In this document: piece by piece, positions 26,425 to 32,119 of the stretch
Layout: every line of letters starts with the position of its first letter
Position numbering within the stretch: the first letter of the stretch is position 1
Assembly: GCA_024224415.1 (NCBI GenBank)
Contig: JAAENK010000283.1
Location: 1-32,119, forward strand
Direction: 5' to 3'
From: Gammaproteobacteria bacterium
GTDB lineage: Bacteria > Pseudomonadota > Gammaproteobacteria > GCA-001735895
Length of the DNA: 32,119 nt
Notes under the pieces: model-generated
Databases searched by the model: none
Told to the model about the DNA's origin: nothing
What the model saw: the letters and a program-made list of their open reading frames with translations, nothing else
Program-made: the position numbers and the translations under genes

Positions 26425-27384
26425 ATGCGAGTTGGTTTTATAGGTTTGGGTAATGTGGGTGGTAAACTGGCCGGTAGCCTGCTGCGCAATGGGGTTGATT
26501 TGACGGTACGCGATCTTGACAAAGCAATCGCACAGCCTTTTCTCGATGGCGGCGCAAAATGGGCCGATAGCCCGCGCGAGATGGCTGAAAATGTCGATAT
26601 CCTGATTACCTGTTTACCCAGCCCCGCCGCCAGTGCTGCGGTGATGGAAGCCGAAGACGGTGCGCTGGCTGGATTAAGCGCAGGAAAGATCTGGGCTGAA
26701 ATGAGCACGACTGACAAAGACGAAGTTATTCGTCTGGGTGAAAAAGTCAAAGCTGTCGGCGCAGAGCCAATCGATTGTCCGGTTTCCGGCGGTTGTCATC
26801 GTGCGGCAACCGGCAACATTGCGATATTCGCCGGTTGTGAACGTGACGCCTTTGAAACTATGTTGCCCATGCTAACCACCATGGGCCGCAGGGTTTTGCA
26901 TACTGGCCCGCTGGGTACAGCTTCAGTGCTTAAAGTGGTGACCAACTACCTGGCGACTGCCAACCTGCTCAGCCTGAGTGAAGCGCTGGTCACCTCCAAA
27001 GTGGCTGGTATGGATTTAAATACAACCTATGAAGCGATTCGTATTTCATCCGGTAATTCTTTTGTGCACGAGACTGAAAGCCAGGTGATCTTGAACGGTA
27101 GTCGTGATATCAGTTTCACTATGGATCTGGTGTGTAAGGATATCGGCCTGTTCAACGATGTTGCTAAACGCAGTAACCTCGATCTGGAACTAGCACCGCT
27201 GTTTGAAAAGATTTTTCAGGAAGGCCAGCAGCGCTACGGATCTCGCGAACTATCGCCGAATATAATAAAACGAATGGAGGAGGCCGCTGGCATCAAGGTG
27301 CTTGCGCCCGGGTTTCCGCCGGAAATGTTCGATGACGAACCCGAAGAACCGGGTTATGAAGTGCAAGTAAAAGGTCGGGACTAA
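26425..27384 (+). CDS. NAD(P)-dependent oxidoreductase, 3-hydroxyisobutyrate dehydrogenase / 6-phosphogluconate dehydrogenase-like family
   Basis: MRVGFIGLGNVGGKLAGSLLRNGVDLTVRDLD, EPIDCPVSGGCHRAATGNIAIFAGC, LKVVTNYLATANLLSLSEAL. Confidence 0.93.
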   Translation: MRVGFIGLGNVGGKLAGSLLRNGVDLTVRDLDKAIAQPFLDGGAKWADSPREMAENVDILITCLPSPAASAAVMEAEDGALAGLSAGKIWAEMSTTDKDEVIRLGEKVKAVGAEPIDCPVSGGCHRAATGNIAIFAGCERDAFETMLPMLTTMGRRVLHTGPLGTASVLKVVTNYLATANLLSLSEALVTSKVAGMDLNTTYEAIRISSGNSFVHETESQVILNGSRDISFTMDLVCKDIGLFNDVAKRSNLDLELAPLFEKIFQEGQQRYGSRELSPNIIKRMEEAAGIKVLAPGFPPEMFDDEPEEPGYEVQVKGRD

Positions 27385-27386
27385 AT

Positions 27387-28472
27387 ATGAAAAGTCAAAC
27401 AACCATGAAGGCAGTAGTCACCACCGGAAATGGCGGCTACGACAGGCTTGATTACCGTGATGTACCAATACCGGAACTGTTAAAAGGCGAAGTCCTGATT
27501 CGGGTGAAGGCTGCAGGTATTAATAATACCGAAATCAATACACGGCTCGGCTGGTATTCTGATTCTGTCACCACAGCAACCGATGATTCGGCTACGCTGG
27601 CCGAACAGCAGGATGTCGAGGTCGCCGATGGTGGCTGGAATGAATCGACGCCTTTTCCGCTGATTCAGGGCACCGATTGCTGTGGCGAAATAGTTGCGGT
27701 GGCGAAAGATATTGACGCCGGGAGAATTGGATCGCGAGTACTGGTGCGGCCCTGTATGCGACTAAAAGGCTTCGATACGCTGGATCATATCTGGATGGCT
27801 TCTGATTTTGATGGCGCCTTTGCGCAGTTCGTCAAAGTACCAGCCTCAGAAGCTTTCAGCATCCATAACGACTGGAGCGATGCAGAACTGGCGACCATTC
27901 CGTGCGCTTATGGTACTGCCGAGAATATGGTTCATCGTGCAAGCGTCGATCAAGACGATCATGTGTTGGTGACGGGTGCATCCGGTGGCGTGGGTTCGGC
28001 GGTTGTGCAGTTAGTTAAACGTCGAGGCGCGAGGGTCACTGCTATTGCAGGTAAGGCCAAAATGGAGGCTATTTACGCGATTGGTGCAGATACTGTTATC
28101 GAACGAGACGCTGATTTAATTGAATCTGTCGGTGACAGCCAGGTCGACGTAGTGATCGATAATGTTGCAGGCGCCGATTTCGGACAAATGCTGAAAATGC
28201 TCAAACGCGGTGGGCGGTACGCGTCTTCTGGTGCAATTGCCGGCCCGATGGTGAGCATGGATATGCGGGATTTTTATTTGAAAGATTTAAACCTGATTGG
28301 CTGCACTGCCTGGGATGAGCCGGTGTTTCCTAACCTGATCGGTTACATCGAAGCCGGGGAAATTAAACCCTTGCTAGCGAAAACCTTTGCATTGCAGGAT
28401 ATTGTCGAAGCACAGCTGGCTTTTTTGAGAAAACAACATGTCGGTAAGTTTGTATTAATTCCTCCTGCATAA
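27387..28472 (+). CDS. MDR-superfamily alcohol dehydrogenase / quinone oxidoreductase-like
   Basis: GEVLIRVKAAGINNTEINTRLG, FPLIQGTDCCGEIVAV, DHVLVTGASGGVGSAVVQLVKRRGARVTAIAG. Confidence 0.92.
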   Translation: MKSQTTMKAVVTTGNGGYDRLDYRDVPIPELLKGEVLIRVKAAGINNTEINTRLGWYSDSVTTATDDSATLAEQQDVEVADGGWNESTPFPLIQGTDCCGEIVAVAKDIDAGRIGSRVLVRPCMRLKGFDTLDHIWMASDFDGAFAQFVKVPASEAFSIHNDWSDAELATIPCAYGTAENMVHRASVDQDDHVLVTGASGGVGSAVVQLVKRRGARVTAIAGKAKMEAIYAIGADTVIERDADLIESVGDSQVDVVIDNVAGADFGQMLKMLKRGGRYASSGAIAGPMVSMDMRDFYLKDLNLIGCTAWDEPVFPNLIGYIEAGEIKPLLAKTFALQDIVEAQLAFLRKQHVGKFVLIPPA

Positions 28473-28513
28473 TGCTCCTACGATCGGTCGGTCATTAAAG
28501 CTTTAGCTGTGAT

Positions 28514-28744
28514 TTAGACGATACCCTGTAAATCACTTTCGTAACTACAGGGTGTAGAACGAGGTAAAAGTTTGTTGCTGTCTACGGTGGATTCGAAAGT
28601 GACTATCTTCTGCGCGTGAACATCCAGCCGACCGACTCGAATCAGATAGCCATCGTCGTTACAGGCGATTATCGATGCGGCAAATTTAATATCGGTACCA
28701 TGTTTATCGGTGTACAGGTAGTACACCATATCGCCCGTTTGCAT
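28514..28744 (-). CDS. Small hypothetical protein, 76 aa, immediately downstream of the ABC permease genes
   Basis: Starts 4 nt after the permease stop, same strand; composition looks protein-like (GDMVYYLYTDKHGTDIKFAASIIACNDDGYLIRVGRLDVHAQKIVTFESTVD). No family recognised. Confidence 0.55.
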   Translation of the reverse strand: MQTGDMVYYLYTDKHGTDIKFAASIIACNDDGYLIRVGRLDVHAQKIVTFESTVDSNKLLPRSTPCSYESDLQGIV

Positions 28745-28748
28745 GGTG

Positions 28749-29639
28749 TTAGTGAGGCGTGATTCCGCGTAAACGTTCGCTGCGACGACGTAACATTTCG
28801 AGTGTGGTTAACAGTACGATGGAGAACAGCACCAGGATAGTTGCTGCGGACAGGATTGTTGGGCTGATTTCCTGACGGATGCCGGACCACATCTGTAATG
28901 GCAGGGTATGTTGTTTAGGCCCACCAACAAACAGGATGATAACGATTTCATCGAATGAGGTGATAAACGCGAACAGCGCACCTGAAATCATGCCGGGGGC
29001 TATCAGCGGCATTTGTATTTTAAAAAAATTATAGGCCGGTGTTCCACCCAGGTTTGCGCCTGCGCGCATTAACGACTTGTCAAATCCGACCAGGGTCGAA
29101 GTAACCGTGATAACGACAAAGGGCAGTCCGAGGATGGTATGCGCCAGAATGATACCCGACCAGGTTGCCGTCAGGTTAATCTTGGCGAAAAAGAATGCCA
29201 TGCCGGAAGCGGTAATGATCAGTGGAACGATCAAGGGAGAAATCATCAGTGCCATGATCAGGCGGCGGGCCGGCATGTGGTCGCTACTCAATCCGAGGGC
29301 GGCCAGAGTACCCACGAATGTTGCCAGCAGGGTCGAAACCACGGCGATAATCAGGCTCTTTTGCGCGCCAGTCATCCATTTGTTGTGGCACATGGTGGAA
29401 ATATTATCTTCAATGTCCGAGCACATGCCAAACAGACTTTTATACCAGCGTACCGAAAATCCCTCTGGGTCCAGTGCCAGCATCTCGGGGGTGAAACTCA
29501 GGAAAGGTGTCGAGGTAAACGAAAGGGGAATAACCACAACCAGTGGTGCCACCAGGAAGAATAATACGAACCCGCAAAAGAGCAGGTAGGTGTAGTGCCA
29601 GAGTCGCTGGCCAGGCGTTGTATAGATTGGTAATGCCAT
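28749..29639 (-). CDS. ABC transporter permease, PotC-like
   Basis: Multiple TM segments and EAA-type motif AGANLGGTPAYNFFKIQMPLIAPGMISGALFAFITSFDEIVI. Confidence 0.93.
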   Translation of the reverse strand: MALPIYTTPGQRLWHYTYLLFCGFVLFFLVAPLVVVIPLSFTSTPFLSFTPEMLALDPEGFSVRWYKSLFGMCSDIEDNISTMCHNKWMTGAQKSLIIAVVSTLLATFVGTLAALGLSSDHMPARRLIMALMISPLIVPLIITASGMAFFFAKINLTATWSGIILAHTILGLPFVVITVTSTLVGFDKSLMRAGANLGGTPAYNFFKIQMPLIAPGMISGALFAFITSFDEIVIILFVGGPKQHTLPLQMWSGIRQEISPTILSAATILVLFSIVLLTTLEMLRRRSERLRGITPH

Positions 29640-29643
29640 GCTG

Positions 29644-30909
29644 TTAACCCATTTTCATATTGTCGATGCCAATAACCATGTCGTATATCCAGTAGAGGAT
29701 CAGGATCGTTATGAGCAGAATCGTACCCATTGCCGCAGCTAGTCCCCAGTTGAGCGAAGACTGCATGTGGTAGGCCACCATGTTTCCGATCAACCGGCCA
29801 TCCTTACCGCCTACCAGTTCAGGCGTGATGTAATAGCCGATCGCGACGATAAATACCAGGATACAACCTGCGCCGATACCTGGGATGGTTTGGGGCATAT
29901 AAATACGGATAAACGCTAGAGTGGGCGTGGCGCCCAAATTTTGCGCAGCTTTCATATAACTTGGCGGAATAGTTTTCATCACGCTGTAAAGCGGCAGAAT
30001 CATAAACGGCAGTAGAATCTGGGTCATGACGATGATCGTGCCGTTGAAGTTATACATCATCGCCAGTCGGTTTTCCTCGTTGAGTATGCCCAGCGTCACC
30101 AATGAGTCATTCACTACACCATTTTGCTGCAGCATGATCATCCAGGCAACGATGCGCACCAACAGCGATGTCCAGAACGGCATCAAAACGCATATCATAA
30201 GCAAATTGGAAATGCGCATCGGTAAGGTGGCGAGCAGGTAAGATACCGGGTATGCCAGTAACAGGCAGGCGATGGTAACGATGAAGCTGACCATCAGGGT
30301 CCGACGCCAGAGCAGGTTATAGACTTTGCGATTTTCATCTACCTCGATAACATTTTTGTCGAAATCGAAGGTCTTATCGATTGAGTTCAAAAAGTAGACC
30401 ATCGTACGCTCGTCCTTCATGATGCCGAGCGATAGCCAGAATTCCTTATCCGCCCAGCGTTTGTCAATCTTGATCAGAGCATCTTTATATGGTGGTTCTT
30501 TAATTTTCTTTAATTTTCTCGCAGTACGTTTAACCAGGCTTTTCCAACCGGGTTTGGCGTAATTCATACGCGTGCCGACCTTGCCGACATCAAGCTTTTC
30601 AGCTGCTTTGACATCGTTTACAAACGATTCATAGAGCACTTCCGGTGGTTCCGAAGTCTTGTCCCAGGCCTCGAAGGCTTCCAGTGTGGTTGGAAATACC
30701 TTGTTGACCAGGGCATCATCGACACTGCGCGTAAGCATGTTGCCGATAGGTAAAATAAACAGAATAAGCAGGAACAGTAGCGGTGGTGCAACCAACATAA
30801 TTGCACGCATTTTGCTGCGCACCAGCGATTTTTGCAGGCTGACTTTTAGCGGTGTGCCGTCGGCGGTCAGTATCGGGCCGTCTGGTAATGCTTCTTGTGC
30901 TGTTGCCAT
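29644..30909 (-). CDS. ABC transporter permease, PotB-like, with long extracytoplasmic insertion after TM1
   Basis: TM segments plus EAA motif AAQNLGATPTLAFIRIYMPQTIPGIGAGCILVFIVAIGYYITPELVGG; ~140-residue soluble stretch after TM1. Confidence 0.93.
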   Translation of the reverse strand: MATAQEALPDGPILTADGTPLKVSLQKSLVRSKMRAIMLVAPPLLFLLILFILPIGNMLTRSVDDALVNKVFPTTLEAFEAWDKTSEPPEVLYESFVNDVKAAEKLDVGKVGTRMNYAKPGWKSLVKRTARKLKKIKEPPYKDALIKIDKRWADKEFWLSLGIMKDERTMVYFLNSIDKTFDFDKNVIEVDENRKVYNLLWRRTLMVSFIVTIACLLLAYPVSYLLATLPMRISNLLMICVLMPFWTSLLVRIVAWMIMLQQNGVVNDSLVTLGILNEENRLAMMYNFNGTIIVMTQILLPFMILPLYSVMKTIPPSYMKAAQNLGATPTLAFIRIYMPQTIPGIGAGCILVFIVAIGYYITPELVGGKDGRLIGNMVAYHMQSSLNWGLAAAMGTILLITILILYWIYDMVIGIDNMKMG

Positions 30910-30989
30910 CGCTATGTACTAGTTATCTATCATTAAGAAATCCGGGGGCGGAGCACTGTTAATGTCCCGCCCCCAGTACCCTATCAGTG

Positions 30990-32072
30990 CTACTTGGCCA
31001 TCCAGGCGGTATAACGTTCGCTTATCGAATCACCGTAGTCAGCCCACCAGTCCGGATTTGCCATAAGAGAGCGTGACATGAGCTCAGGGCGATTAGGCAT
31101 GTGTTCCATGATGTTCTTGCCATTGTGGAACCAGGGTTCGCCAGCTTTTATGATATCGAAAGCCGAGCTACGCATTGGGCCATAGTTGATATAGTGGGCC
31201 TGACCCGCCTGTGCCTCGGGTGTAGAAGCATGGATCAGGAACTTGATCGCTTCGTCGCGATTGGGCGCACCTTTCAACAGCACCAACCATTCTTCTTCGA
31301 TTACCTGTCCGTCCCATACGGTGACGAATTTTTCACCCTCGGACAAAACGGCGGCACCGATACGACCGTTATAAGCGAGTGACATCGAGACTTCGCCGGA
31401 CTTCACCAGTTCTAGCGGCTTCGCACCTGACGACCAGAATACTGCATGATCCTTGATTTTATCGAGCATGGAAAATGCCTGGTCGATACCAGCATCTGTA
31501 CTCATCACATTGTAGACTTCTTTTATCGAAACACCATCTGCCAGCAGAGCCATTTCGATCAGGGCTTGAGGCCAGGTGTGGATACCACGTTTACCCGGAA
31601 ATTTCTTAACGTTAAAGAAATCGGCAATCGTGGTTGGTTTGGCGCCAGAAAAAGTGCCTTCTTCATAGAACGGTACGTAGGACCAGAAAATCTGTGGAAC
31701 CACACAGTCGTTGGGGATATCCACCATGATGTCGTCGTCCATCGAAGTACCGTCTGCGGCTGGAGTAAATATGCTGCGATCTAGTTCTTCGAACAGACCT
31801 TCGTCACAACCGGTACGCGCCTGGTCAGGTAATACGTCAACAATATCCCAGGTGACAGCACCGGATTCTACCTGGGTCTTGACTTCACCGAGACCACCGT
31901 TGTAGTTGATAAAGTTGACTGTGCCTTCCTTCCAGGTGTCGGCATAGGCTTTTTGTTGTGATGCTGTGTAGCCACCACCCCATGACGTCAGGTTTACTTC
32001 CGCCTGGGCAGCTGTAATGGAAGCTGTCGCTACCACCGAGGCCAGCAGGGTTTGTTTTAATGCTATATTCAT
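30990..32072 (-). CDS. ABC transporter substrate-binding protein, PotD/spermidine-putrescine-like
   Basis: Signal peptide MNIALKQTLLASVVATASITAAQA; VNLTSWGGGYTASQQKAYADTWKEGTVNFINYNGGLGEVKTQVESGAVTWDIVDVLPDQA; upstream of the two permeases on the same strand. Confidence 0.92.
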   Translation of the reverse strand: MNIALKQTLLASVVATASITAAQAEVNLTSWGGGYTASQQKAYADTWKEGTVNFINYNGGLGEVKTQVESGAVTWDIVDVLPDQARTGCDEGLFEELDRSIFTPAADGTSMDDDIMVDIPNDCVVPQIFWSYVPFYEEGTFSGAKPTTIADFFNVKKFPGKRGIHTWPQALIEMALLADGVSIKEVYNVMSTDAGIDQAFSMLDKIKDHAVFWSSGAKPLELVKSGEVSMSLAYNGRIGAAVLSEGEKFVTVWDGQVIEEEWLVLLKGAPNRDEAIKFLIHASTPEAQAGQAHYINYGPMRSSAFDIIKAGEPWFHNGKNIMEHMPNRPELMSRSLMANPDWWADYGDSISERYTAWMAK

Positions 32073-32119
32073 CGGGATTATTTCCTCTTCGGGTTTACAT
32101 TTATATTTTAAAAAAACTG

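Noticed and set aside
29077-29589. 170-aa plus-strand ORF
   Set aside because: Antisense to the PotC-like permease; no family-like features.
1-32119. CRISPR array, tRNA/rRNA genes, IS element or prophage
   Set aside because: No regularly spaced repeats, no transposase, integrase or phage structural proteins, and no cloverleaf or rRNA-like sequence recognised on reading.

Overview
This 32.1 kb window looks like chromosome from a gammaproteobacterium; that is my inference from the gene order pcnB-folK-dNK-panB-panC. Recognisable content, left to right: the 3' part of an XdhC/CoxI-type gene; a methyl-accepting chemotaxis protein (MCP); a CHAD protein; a NYN + LOTUS/OST-HTH protein; a tightly overlapping minus-strand operon in which a ClpA/B-like AAA+ protein fused to a release-factor-2-like C-terminus precedes three opine-oxidase/HcnABC-like subunits; a corrinoid protein + UroD/MtaA-like methyltransferase pair with a divergent LysR gene; a decayed WYL/YafY-type regulator fragment; a Cache-type MCP; panC-panB-dNK-folK-pcnB; a PreA-like Fe-S dihydroorotate dehydrogenase-fold protein convergent with a LysR gene; RidA; ABC-F (Uup); a small 'virulence factor' family protein; a 3-hydroxyisobutyrate-dehydrogenase-family protein and an MDR alcohol dehydrogenase; and a PotBCD-like ABC importer. 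The best candidate for something under-described is the Clp-like/RF2-like fusion at 8411..11173. Its first AAA+ module, D2 pore loop and GGQ/SPF release-factor motifs all look degenerate, while its D2 ATPase motifs look intact, and it overlaps the start codon of an oxidase operon by 4 nt. All assignments come from reading the sequence and recalling families; no database search was possible. No tRNA, rRNA, CRISPR array, transposase or prophage was recognised.
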